Assembly: GCA_017435965.1 (NCBI GenBank)
Contig: JAFSEA010000059.1
Location: 1-47,252 of the forward strand
Length of the DNA stretch: 47,252 bases
Source of the DNA: Oscillospiraceae bacterium
GTDB lineage: Bacteria; Bacillota; Clostridia; Oscillospirales; JAAYXM01
Reading direction: 5' to 3'
Shown here piece after piece: positions 17,556-24,664 of this stretch. Position numbers and translations under genes: made by a program. Numbering within the stretch: position 1 is the stretch's first letter; each line of letters opens with the position of its first letter. The notes under the pieces are model-generated. The model was given only the letters and a program-made list of their open reading frames with translations. It searched no databases and was not told the origin of the DNA.

Positions 17556-18302
17556 TCAGTAATCTGTTGTGTATACAGCAAGGTCTCCGATTCTGCAGTA
17601 ACATTCTTCCGGAGGTATCGCAGAGGTTTTTCCCTCGAAGTCTATAGTAATCTCGCGGCAGCCTTTTGTTTCAACTTCAAACTCTATTGAAGCATCCGGA
17701 GCAGACGAACTGAGATATTCTGACTCATACAGAGTGTTTTTCTTTTCATCATAGATTCTTATGCGGGCGGAAGATTCCTTTTCACCCGTACATTCCGGGG
17801 CAACAAATGTTCCTGTGATTTTTTCTACATGCTTTTCTGCAGGATAAGTCAGTGAGCTTCTAAAATCACACATACCAGATTTATCCATTGTACTTTGCAT
17901 CGGGTAAACTATACATCCAATGTAGGTTGACGAATTCGCTCTTTCAAGAGAAAATCCGGAGCTTTTTTGTTTTATCTTACCAAAATGGTCATGCACATAC
18001 ATCTTTTTTGCAGGTTGACCGCTTACCGTGACGGTTGAAGTGTCATTGTTCCAGTTGACATCACGTCCAAAAGCTTCACTTATGGCACGGACGGGAAGAT
18101 ATGTTGTTCCGTTGTAAATAAAAGGCTCAACGATATTTCCGGCAGCATCCTTTGGAATAAGCTCTTCACCATTTATCATAATCTTTATATCACGATAAGT
18201 CACATCAATCGCTTTTTCGAGCTTTGAGGCGAAAGTTGTTCCGCCGGCAATAAAAGCACAAATCAAAAAAGCGCAAATCATACCTTGAAGTCGTTTGCTC
18301 AT
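17556..18302 (-). CDS. secreted stalk-domain protein, copy 1
   Basis: 248-residue exported protein. The signal peptide (RLQGMICAFLICAFIAGGTTFA) is followed by a copper-amine-oxidase N-terminal-like (stalk) domain at about residues 32-95. Its hallmarks are VTYRDIKIMINGEELIPKD, EPFIYNGTTYLPVRAI and NNDTSTVTV. The C-terminal half resembles an NPCBM-type carbohydrate-binding fold (ARIRIYDEKKNTLYES, REITIDFEG, IGDLAVYTTDY); this is inferred from pattern only. It is a tandem paralog of the upstream gene, 27 nt away, with its own AGGAGG site. A wall or glycan-binding role is plausible; no catalytic residues are recognised. Confidence 0.82.
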   Translation of the reverse strand: MSKRLQGMICAFLICAFIAGGTTFASKLEKAIDVTYRDIKIMINGEELIPKDAAGNIVEPFIYNGTTYLPVRAISEAFGRDVNWNNDTSTVTVSGQPAKKMYVHDHFGKIKQKSSGFSLERANSSTYIGCIVYPMQSTMDKSGMCDFRSSLTYPAEKHVEKITGTFVAPECTGEKESSARIRIYDEKKNTLYESEYLSSSAPDASIEFEVETKGCREITIDFEGKTSAIPPEECYCRIGDLAVYTTDY

Positions 18303-18329
18303 AAAAGCTACCTCCTGTCTGGCTGAAAT

Positions 18330-19076
18330 TTAATAATCATAAGTGGTAATCATAAGGTTTTCTATGGCACAAATCGGAAGATCATCAATATTCTTAAGTT
18401 CAGAAGATAATGAACTACTGCACTTGAACTTGATGGTGAGTTTTTGCCAATCTGTGACATCAAGCTCGAAACTGACAGGAGGTTCATTTGCACGCAAGGA
18501 CTTATTGAGAACAGGTTTTTCGTTGTCATCGAATATGGTAATTATAAAACTTGCACCTTTAAATTTACTGTTACAAACCAGCAAGCCGGAAACCTTTTCA
18601 GCTTTTCCTTTGAGCGAATATATGAGATAATCGTCAAAAGTTTTAGGAATATTGGTGTTTGTAGGTTGAGGAACAAAGGGAACGCGAAAACCAACATATT
18701 TGTTTGAACCGATTTCTTCCTTATAAAAATATTTTAGGTCGGGTTGCTCTGCAGGATCCATATCGTAGAGATAGACTTCCTTCAACTGCTTATCGTTTAT
18801 ATGCACAGTGGATGTGTTGTTATCCCAGTCGATGTCTTTTCCAAGTGCTTCACCAACTGCACGGACAGGGAGATATGTCGTTCCATTATGGATAAATGGC
18901 TCAACAACATTGCCTGCAGCATCGCAAGGGGTTACTTCTTTATCGTCAATAACGAGCTTTATATCCCTGTATGTGACGTTGATGGATTTATTCATATTTG
19001 AGGCAAAGGAAATACTTCCGGCTATAAAAAGCCAGAGCAAAACTCCCAAAACAACACCTTGTAATCGCTTGTTCAT
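18330..19076 (-). CDS. secreted stalk-domain protein, copy 2
   Basis: Paralog of the downstream gene with the same length (248 residues) and architecture. It has a signal peptide (VVLGVLLWLFIAGSISFA), a stalk domain (VTYRDIKLVIDDKEVTPCD, EPFIHNGTTYLPVRAVGEALG), then an NPCBM-like C-terminal half (SFIITIFDDNEKPVLNKS, WQKLTIKFKC). The stalk halves are much more alike than the C-terminal halves, so the putative ligand-binding parts have diverged since duplication. AAGGAGGT lies upstream of the ATG. It is first in a two-gene operon from a sigma-A promoter at 19109-19137. Confidence 0.82.
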   Translation of the reverse strand: MNKRLQGVVLGVLLWLFIAGSISFASNMNKSINVTYRDIKLVIDDKEVTPCDAAGNVVEPFIHNGTTYLPVRAVGEALGKDIDWDNNTSTVHINDKQLKEVYLYDMDPAEQPDLKYFYKEEIGSNKYVGFRVPFVPQPTNTNIPKTFDDYLIYSLKGKAEKVSGLLVCNSKFKGASFIITIFDDNEKPVLNKSLRANEPPVSFELDVTDWQKLTIKFKCSSSLSSELKNIDDLPICAIENLMITTYDY

Positions 19077-19108
19077 ATAAATACCTCCTTGTTAAATTCT
19101 GCATCTTT

Positions 19109-19158
19109 AATATAGCATAAGGCTGCAAGAATGTCAAGAGATTAACAATCTTGCAGCC
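19109..19158 (-). promoter_or_regulatory. promoter of the stalk-gene pair within an inverted repeat
   Basis: On the minus strand TTGACA (19137-19132) and TATATT (19114-19109) are 17 nt apart. A 10-bp inverted repeat, GGCTGCAAGA at 19121-19130 and TCTTGCAGCC at 19149-19158, flanks the -35 box, which sits in the 18-nt loop. The repeat also follows the sigG stop and might end sigG transcription, but it lacks a U run. Confidence 0.75.
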
Positions 19159-19164
19159 GGCTAT

Positions 19165-19941
19165 TTACAGTTGTTTTTTTATTCTGTCTATGGCGGTTTT
19201 TTCAAGGCGGGAGACCTGTGCCTGACTTATGCCGATTTCGTTTGCTACCTCTGTTTGCGTTTTTCCGTCAAAAAAGCGGAGAGATAAAATATGCCTTTCA
19301 CGTTCGTTGAGATTTTCAATGGCTTCTTTGAGGGCAATCTTTTCAAGCCAGTTTTCGTCCGTGTTTTTCGTGTCGCCCACCTGATCCATAACGCAGATTG
19401 TATCACCGCCCGAATCGGAATATACCGGCTCATAGAGAGAAACGGGGTCCATAATCCCATCAAGGGCAAAGACAACATCCTCACTCTTTATTCCCATAAC
19501 TTTTGCGATTTCCTCAATGCTGGGCTCTTTCTGATTTTCATTTGTGAGCTGTTCCTTTATTTGCAAGGCTTTGTACGCCGTGTCACGCATTGACCTTGAA
19601 ACACGGATTGCGCTGTTGTCGCGAAGATACCTCCGTATTTCTCCGATAACCATAGGAACGGCGTAGGTGGAAAGCCTGAGTCCCAGAGTTATATCAAAAT
19701 TGTCGATTGCCTTTATAAGACCGACACATCCTACTTGAAAAAGGTCGTCTACCTGCTCGCCGCGATTTGAAAATTTCTGAATAACGCTTAAAACCAGTCG
19801 CAGGTTTCCCGAGATAAGCTCGTCCCTTGCAGAAACATCACCTGCTCTGTATTGTCTTAGTAAATTGTTTGTTTCCTCTCCCGAAAGAACCTTGAGCTTT
19901 GACGTATTAACGCCGCATATTTCAACTTTCCCGTATACCAA
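19165..19941 (-). CDS. sigG: sporulation sigma factor SigG
   Basis: Late forespore sigma factor. The N-terminus VYGKVEICGVNTSKL is the conserved SigG-specific segment. Region 2 includes LRLVLSVIQKFSNRGEQVDDLFQVGCVGLIKAIDNFD and STYAVPMVIGEIRRYLRDN, and region 4 ends with GISQAQVSRLEKTAI. I choose TTG 19941 as start (258 residues) because the product then begins at the conserved N-terminus and GGGAGG lies 9 nt upstream; a TTG at 19950 would abut that site. The ribosome binding site is inside a 16-bp hairpin. sigE and spoIIGA are 4 kb upstream rather than adjacent. Confidence 0.95.
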   Translation of the reverse strand: MVYGKVEICGVNTSKLKVLSGEETNNLLRQYRAGDVSARDELISGNLRLVLSVIQKFSNRGEQVDDLFQVGCVGLIKAIDNFDITLGLRLSTYAVPMVIGEIRRYLRDNSAIRVSRSMRDTAYKALQIKEQLTNENQKEPSIEEIAKVMGIKSEDVVFALDGIMDPVSLYEPVYSDSGGDTICVMDQVGDTKNTDENWLEKIALKEAIENLNERERHILSLRFFDGKTQTEVANEIGISQAQVSRLEKTAIDRIKKQL

Positions 19942-19950
19942 AAAACACAA

Positions 19951-19993
19951 CCTCCCAAAGCAATAAGACTGTTATCATTATTGCCTTGAGAGG
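19951..19993 (-). promoter_or_regulatory. hairpin sequestering the sigG ribosome binding site
   Basis: In the sigG transcript the 5' arm (19993-19978) and the 3' arm (19966-19951) form a continuous 16-bp stem with an 11-nt loop. The 3' arm ends in GGGAGG, the sigG Shine-Dalgarno. Two positions are G-U pairs only in minus-strand RNA and would be C/A mismatches in plus-strand RNA, so the structure fits the sigG transcript. The stem is followed by a U-rich stretch overlapping the TTG start, so it could also act as a terminator of the upstream cassette. Confidence 0.75.
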
Positions 19994-20034
19994 TTTTTTT
20001 AATACCGCAAAGAAATTTTAAGAGAATGAATATT

Positions 20035-21012
20035 TTAGCAAATTCCGGTTAAAAGATACTTCATCTTTTCCACAACGCCATCGGGATTTATGATAACTGC
20101 ATCCTCGAGGTTTCCTGCAAAAGGCATTGCTGTGCGGAGGTTTCCGTATACAAGGGGCTCTGCATCGAGATAGTCAAAGCCGTTTTCAACTACACGGCGG
20201 ACGATTTCAGAACCAACGGAGAATGCTCCGGTTGCTTCGTGTACAACGAGGAGTCTGCCTGTTTTCTTGACGGAGTTAAGGACTGCATCAAAGTCAAGGG
20301 GAACGATTGTGCGAAGGTCGATAAGCTCAACGGAAGCATTCGGCATCTTCTTTATTGCTTCTTCACAAACAGGAACGCCCATACCATAAGTTACGATTGT
20401 GAGGTCATTTCCCTCTTGTTTAATCTTTGCTTCGCCAAGAGGAATTGTGTATTCTTCATCGGGAAGCTCAATTACATCGTAATAGAGGTTTCTGTTTTCC
20501 ATAAAGATACAAGGCGTATTGTCACGGATTGCACTTTTAAGAAGTCCCATTGCATCGTATGCGTTTGAGGGGATGATTACTTTAAAGCCGGGGATCTGGC
20601 AGAACCAACCCTCAAGGCTCTGTGAGTGCTGGGCGGCTTCACGAGAGCCCGAGCCGTACTGCGCACGGAGAGTGATGGGAAGCTCCATCTGCCAGCCTGA
20701 CATAAGGTCAGCCTTTGCTGCCTGGTTTACGAGCTGATCCATACAAGCCGTGATAAAGTCCATATACATAATTTCTGTAACAGGACGAAGACCTGCCATA
20801 GCAGCACCTACACAAAGACCGGTAAATCCTGCTTCCGAAATCGGTGTGTCCATAGCTCGAATTGCACCGTATTTTTCATAAAGACCACGGGTTGCGTTCC
20901 AGACACCACCGTATTCACCGACGTCTTCTGCGATAACGAAAACTTTGTCATCGCGAGCCATTTCCTCATGTATTGCCGCATTGACGGCATCAAGCATATG
21001 TAATTTTCTCAT
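20035..21012 (-). CDS. TPP-dependent 2-oxo acid/acetoin dehydrogenase E1 component, beta subunit
   Basis: Partner of the alpha subunit in a heterotetrameric E1 that decarboxylates a 2-oxo acid or cleaves an acetoin-like substrate. It is 325 residues, as in PdhB/AcoB. Motifs include VFVIAEDVGEYGGVWNATRGL, DTPISEAGFTGLCVGAAMAG, SREAAQHSQSLEGWF, and the transketolase C-terminal segment LIDLRTIVPLDFDAV ... VVHEATGAFSVGSEI. The start overlaps the alpha-subunit stop by 4 nt. No E2 or E3 gene is in the window, so the electron and acyl acceptor is unknown. The true substrate cannot be read from the sequence. Confidence 0.88.
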   Translation of the reverse strand: MRKLHMLDAVNAAIHEEMARDDKVFVIAEDVGEYGGVWNATRGLYEKYGAIRAMDTPISEAGFTGLCVGAAMAGLRPVTEIMYMDFITACMDQLVNQAAKADLMSGWQMELPITLRAQYGSGSREAAQHSQSLEGWFCQIPGFKVIIPSNAYDAMGLLKSAIRDNTPCIFMENRNLYYDVIELPDEEYTIPLGEAKIKQEGNDLTIVTYGMGVPVCEEAIKKMPNASVELIDLRTIVPLDFDAVLNSVKKTGRLLVVHEATGAFSVGSEIVRRVVENGFDYLDAEPLVYGNLRTAMPFAGNLEDAVIINPDGVVEKMKYLLTGIC

Positions 21013-21986
21013 ATCGCATACCTCTCACTGATTTTCTTAAGGAATTCTTCCTTGTCGGGAAGGGGAGCATCTTTGCCGAACTGAATTGCTTCGTTGATTT
21101 CCGAATCAACCTCTGCGGCGATAACCTTAAGCTCATCCTCCGTGATGATTCCTTTTTCTATAAGACGCTCTGAATAAACCTTGATGGGGTCGTGGTCTGC
21201 CCACCACTGAACCACATCCTTGGGACGGAAGATTTCAAGGTCACGGATAACACGGCAATGTCCCTCAACACGGTATGTTTTAAACTCGATGAGTGTCGGA
21301 CCTTCGCCCTTTCTTGCACGGTCAACAGCCTTCTTTACGGTCTTGATGCAGTCGTCAAGGTCGTTTCCGTCGCACTTTACGCCAACCATATCGTATGCCT
21401 TTGCACGCTCATAGATATCGGGATTTGCAAGAGTTTTATATGAGGGAGTGGTCGCCGCAAAAAGGTTATTTTCGCAGGCAAAGATTATCGGAAGCTTCCA
21501 AAGAGAAGCCATATTCATTGCTTCGTGGCACCAACCCTCGTTCGAAGCACCTTCCGAGAAGAAACAGACGGTAACCTTGCCGTCATTTAAGTATTTTGAA
21601 GCGTAAGCTGTGCCGATTGAAACGGGAACACCGCCGCCGACAATACCGTTTCCGCCCATAAATCCGAGCTTCGGATTAAAGAGGTGCATTGAACCGCCGT
21701 AGCCGTTAGAAACGCCGCTTGCCTTGCCCATAAGCTCGGCAAAAATCTTCTTGAGGTCAAGACCCTTTGCGATGGCGTGACCGTGTCCGCGGTGAGTGGA
21801 GAAAACATAGTCATCATCATTGAGGTTCAAGCACACTCCGAGAGCACAAGCCTCTTCACCTGTGTAGCAATGTACTGCACCGTCAACGAAGCCTTCGTTT
21901 GCAAGGTCTTTGATAACGCGCTCAAATTCACGCATTATCATCATGGTTTTTAAATTCTGTCTGCATTGTAATTCTTTCTTGCCCAT
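21009..21986 (-). CDS. TPP-dependent 2-oxo acid/acetoin dehydrogenase E1 component, alpha subunit
   Basis: TPP-binding subunit of the E1 pair, 325 residues. Family features are the N-terminal HCYTGEEACALGV, FSTHRGHGHAIAKG, NGYGGSMHLFNPKLGFMGGNGIVGGG, and ASNEGWCHEAMNMASLWKLPIIFACENN. The canonical GDG that starts the TPP/Mg motif (GDG-x-n-N) reads SEG here, replacing the Mg-ligand Asp by Glu; the downstream NN is kept. AAAGGAG precedes the ATG. It is third in the cassette LacI-SDR-E1alpha-E1beta, suggesting a dehydrogenation step feeding a TPP-dependent C-C cleavage. Confidence 0.88.
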   Translation of the reverse strand: MGKKELQCRQNLKTMMIMREFERVIKDLANEGFVDGAVHCYTGEEACALGVCLNLNDDDYVFSTHRGHGHAIAKGLDLKKIFAELMGKASGVSNGYGGSMHLFNPKLGFMGGNGIVGGGVPVSIGTAYASKYLNDGKVTVCFFSEGASNEGWCHEAMNMASLWKLPIIFACENNLFAATTPSYKTLANPDIYERAKAYDMVGVKCDGNDLDDCIKTVKKAVDRARKGEGPTLIEFKTYRVEGHCRVIRDLEIFRPKDVVQWWADHDPIKVYSERLIEKGIITEDELKVIAAEVDSEINEAIQFGKDAPLPDKEEFLKKISERYAI

Positions 21987-22002
21987 AATAATTTACTCCT
22001 TT

Positions 22003-22776
22003 CTATGCTTCGCGGTTTACCGTTCCGTTTATTGTGATTCCGCCGTCGCAGGGGATTATTACGCCGTTTAAGTAGCTTGCATCGTCCGAGGCGAGAAATG
22101 CCGCAAGAGCCGCAACATCTTCAGGCTTTCCCCAACGTCTGATGGGGGTTATCTGCCTTAAGAAAAACTCGTTGTCAAAGCTTGGGTCATTTAAGTTGCT
22201 TTCTTTTACCATCTCGGTTTCAATGGCGGCAGGTGCGATGCAGTTTGTGCGGATGTTGTATTTGCCGTAGTCAACTGCAAGACCTCTTGTGAGAGTTACC
22301 GTTGCACCCTTTGTGGCGGTATATGCGGCACAGCCGGGAATACCCACCACACCTGCACTTGAAGCGGTGTTGATAATAGCACCGCCCTTTTCCTTCATAA
22401 GGGGAAGGGCAAACTTTGTGCAATGATAAGTACCGTCAAGGTTTATGGATAAAACCTTTTTCCAGGTATTCTCTTCTACATCACCGAGGATTCCGTCACG
22501 ACCACCGAGAAAAACAGATGCGTTGTTGTAAAGCACATCAACACGACCTTCTTTTTCGGCAATCTTTTCAAATGCGGCTTTGACCGAAGCTTCATCGGAA
22601 ATGTCTGTTTTGATAAAGCAGACATTTGAAAGCTCATTTTCAAGTGCCTTGCCTGCAGTCTCGTTTACGTCGAGGATAAAGACGTATGCACCTTCTGCCG
22701 CAAAACGACGTGTGCCTGCTTCTCCTATACCTGCGGCACCGCCGGTGATGACGGCTATTTTGTTTTTAAGTCTCAT
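22003..22776 (-). CDS. short-chain dehydrogenase/reductase (SDR)
   Basis: Classical NAD(P)-dependent SDR of 257 residues from ATG 22776. The cofactor motif TGGAAGIG is at residues 11-18, and NNAS at 84-87. The catalytic set is S140 in NTASSAG with Y152 and K156 in AYTATKGA. Asp at the end of strand 2 (FILDVNE) favours NAD over NADP. AAAGGTGG lies 8 nt before this ATG, whereas the GTG at 22788 falls inside that site. It likely oxidises a sugar alcohol or polyol whose ketone is passed to the E1 pair; this is inference from the operon. Confidence 0.9.
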   Translation of the reverse strand: MRLKNKIAVITGGAAGIGEAGTRRFAAEGAYVFILDVNETAGKALENELSNVCFIKTDISDEASVKAAFEKIAEKEGRVDVLYNNASVFLGGRDGILGDVEENTWKKVLSINLDGTYHCTKFALPLMKEKGGAIINTASSAGVVGIPGCAAYTATKGATVTLTRGLAVDYGKYNIRTNCIAPAAIETEMVKESNLNDPSFDNEFFLRQITPIRRWGKPEDVAALAAFLASDDASYLNGVIIPCDGGITINGTVNREA

Positions 22777-22807
22777 AGGGAAAACCACCTTTCTTTATGA
22801 TGAATTG

Positions 22808-23845
22808 TTATTCTATGTTTGCACGGAGAAAAAGTGCGGGAGAAATGAGAATATTTCGCTGAAATTCCTTATCGCAGCCTCCATAGCTGTTTTTCGTGTT
22901 GAAATATTCATATGCCGAACGGACGGCATATCTTCCGACTTTTTCCTGATTCTGATAGATTGTTGCTTTCATAATTCCGCTTTTCATATAAGAACGAAGC
23001 TCGGAAAATACGTCTGTTCCGATAAGGGAAACTTTTTTTTGAAGATTGTTTTCTTCAAGATATCTGCATACAGACCGTGAAGTTGAGGTGCAGATATAGA
23101 TTCCGTTTATATCGGGGTGATTTTTGAAAAGCTCGCAGACGGCATTATATGCATTTTCTTCATTGTCATCGGTTTCACAGACTTTGACCGTTTTTCCGCC
23201 ACACTCTGCGATACGCCCGATAAATGCCTCGGTTTTTTCTTTGTGGACGGCAATATTGAGAGAACCTGTGAACACGGCTACAGAAAGCTTTGTTTTTGTG
23301 GCGCAGGATAAAAAATCTGCGGCAAGTCTGCCTGAAAGAGGTGCATCAACGGTAATATCGCAAAGACTTCCCGGGGTGTTTTCTCCGCCGCCTACACAAA
23401 AAACGGGAAGGGCGGATTCTTTTGTTGCGTGAAGAATTGTATCGCTGAGTTTATAATTTGAAGAGCAGAGCAGAATAAGGTCAGCACTTATTTCACGAAA
23501 CCAGGAAAGAAGATCACCTGAAGTTGTATCTTCCGTTATGAAGAAGAAAAAACCGTTTACCTTATGCTCTGCAAGAGCTGCTATTTCATATTCCATACCA
23601 ACCTGAAGCTCGGCAAAGTATTCCTGCCATAGCTTTGGTATGATTATTGCAAGGTTTATATTTTTTCGTGCAAGAGACTGCGCTGCCGAATTGACCACAT
23701 ATCCGAGCTTTTCGGCAAGAGCAAGAACTTCGGCACGTCTTGCTTCGCTGACTCCCGGTTTTCCTGTGAGAGCCTTATGAACGGTGGAAAGGGAAATATG
23801 CAGTTGTGATGCGATGTCTTTTACCGATGCACGCTTTTTTTGCAT
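22808..23845 (-). CDS. LacI-family transcriptional regulator
   Basis: 345-residue repressor. The N-terminal LacI HTH reads SVKDIASQLHISLSTVHKAL, with a hinge helix NSAAQSLARK. A periplasmic-binding-protein-like ligand domain follows (INLAIIIPKLWQEYF, DLILLCSSN, INGIYICTSTS, SLIGTDVFSELRSYM). The ligand is unknown. It is the first gene of the cassette, with SDR, E1alpha and E1beta downstream, and is preceded by a sigma-A promoter overlapped by a 30-bp palindrome, so autorepression with the enzymes is very likely. The ATG has GAGGTGAGG upstream. Confidence 0.92.
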   Translation of the reverse strand: MQKKRASVKDIASQLHISLSTVHKALTGKPGVSEARRAEVLALAEKLGYVVNSAAQSLARKNINLAIIIPKLWQEYFAELQVGMEYEIAALAEHKVNGFFFFITEDTTSGDLLSWFREISADLILLCSSNYKLSDTILHATKESALPVFCVGGGENTPGSLCDITVDAPLSGRLAADFLSCATKTKLSVAVFTGSLNIAVHKEKTEAFIGRIAECGGKTVKVCETDDNEENAYNAVCELFKNHPDINGIYICTSTSRSVCRYLEENNLQKKVSLIGTDVFSELRSYMKSGIMKATIYQNQEKVGRYAVRSAYEYFNTKNSYGGCDKEFQRNILISPALFLRANIE

Positions 23846-23864
23846 ATATCCTCACCTCAAAACA

Positions 23865-23894
23865 AATGGTAGGGGAAACGTTTCCCCTACCATT
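23865..23894. promoter_or_regulatory. perfect 30-bp palindromic operator of the LacI cassette
   Basis: Half-site AATGGTAGGGGAAAC (23865-23879) followed at once by its exact reverse complement (23880-23894). The centre GAAACGTTTC fits the LacI-family operator pattern. It begins 2 bases past the -10 box and ends 19 bases before the lacI ATG, so a bound repressor would block transcription initiation. Confidence 0.88.
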
Positions 23895-23895
23895 A

Positions 23896-23924
23896 AAGAT
23901 ATCATATTTGCTTTTGTTTGTCAA
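23896..23924 (-). promoter_or_regulatory. sigma-A promoter of the LacI-SDR-E1 cassette
   Basis: On the minus strand TTGACA (23924-23919) and TATCTT (23901-23896) are separated by 17 nt. The promoter sits in the short gap after sigE, making the downstream cassette an independent transcription unit. Confidence 0.82.
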
Positions 23925-23938
23925 GATAAAATGCAGAG

Positions 23939-24646
23939 TCACAGAAGCCGCAGAATTTCTGATTTCAGTCGTGCGATGATACGCTTTTCAAGACGTGAAA
24001 TATAGGATTGGGAAATGCCGAGAAGGTCTGCAACTTCTTTTTGGGTATATTCCCGTCCTCCGTCAATACCAAAGCGAAGTTTTATAATGGTCTGTTCTTT
24101 TGGTGAGAGTGTGTTGAGTGAACACCTCAAAAGCTCACGGTCTGTTTCATCCTCCATGGGACGGATTACGCTGTCGGGCTCCGTGCCGAGAATGTCCGAA
24201 AGAAGAAGCTCGTTTCCGTCCCAGTCGGTGTTAAGGGGTTCATCGAAAGAGATTTCCGATTTTTGCGAGGAGGTCTTCCGGAGATACATAAGTATTTCGT
24301 TTTCAATACAACGGGAGGCATAAGTTGCCAGCTTTATCTGCTTTTCGGGTTTGTATGTGTTTATCGCCTTTATGAGTCCGATTGTGCCGATTGAAACAAG
24401 GTCTTCAATACCTACACCTGTATTTTCAAATCTTCTTGCTATGTAGACCACAAGTCGAAGGTTGTGCTCCGTAAGTGTGCGTCGCACGTTTTCGCTGTCG
24501 GTTTCAAGCCTTGATATAAGATATGCTTCATCTTCGGGAGAAAGAGGAGGCGGCAGAGTTTCGCTGCCGCAGATATACATAATTGCCGCAGGGGAGAGGA
24601 GTCCCAGCTTTTCGAGAAATTTGCAGAATCTAAATTTGATTTTCAT
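23939..24646 (-). CDS. sigE: sporulation sigma factor SigE (pro-sigma-E)
   Basis: Early mother-cell sigma factor, made as an inactive precursor and cleaved by SpoIIGA. The N-terminal pro-sequence ([16 protein letters not shown] ...) leads to [17 protein letters not shown], matching the known cleavage neighbourhood. Region 2 is [16 protein letters not shown]...[19 protein letters not shown] and [20 protein letters not shown], and region 4 ends [15 protein letters not shown] choose ATG 24646 (235 residues) because AAAGGA lies about 9 nt upstream; the ATG at 24655 overlaps that site. It is directly downstream of spoIIGA. sigG, usually next, is displaced by the LacI cassette. Confidence 0.96.
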   Translation of the reverse strand: MKIKFRFCKFLEKLGLLSPAAIMYICGSETLPPPLSPEDEAYLISRLETDSENVRRTLTEHNLRLVVYIARRFENTGVGIEDLVSIGTIGLIKAINTYKPEKQIKLATYASRCIENEILMYLRKTSSQKSEISFDEPLNTDWDGNELLLSDILGTEPDSVIRPMEDETDRELLRCSLNTLSPKEQTIIKLRFGIDGGREYTQKEVADLLGISQSYISRLEKRIIARLKSEILRLL

Positions 24647-24664
24647 AAATGTCATCCTTTCTTT

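Noticed and set aside
19951-20000. Plus-strand intrinsic terminator (stem followed by seven T residues)
   Set aside because: No plus-strand gene leads into it, and the plus-strand RNA has two C/A mismatches that become G-U pairs only in the minus-strand RNA. The sigG-leader interpretation is preferred.
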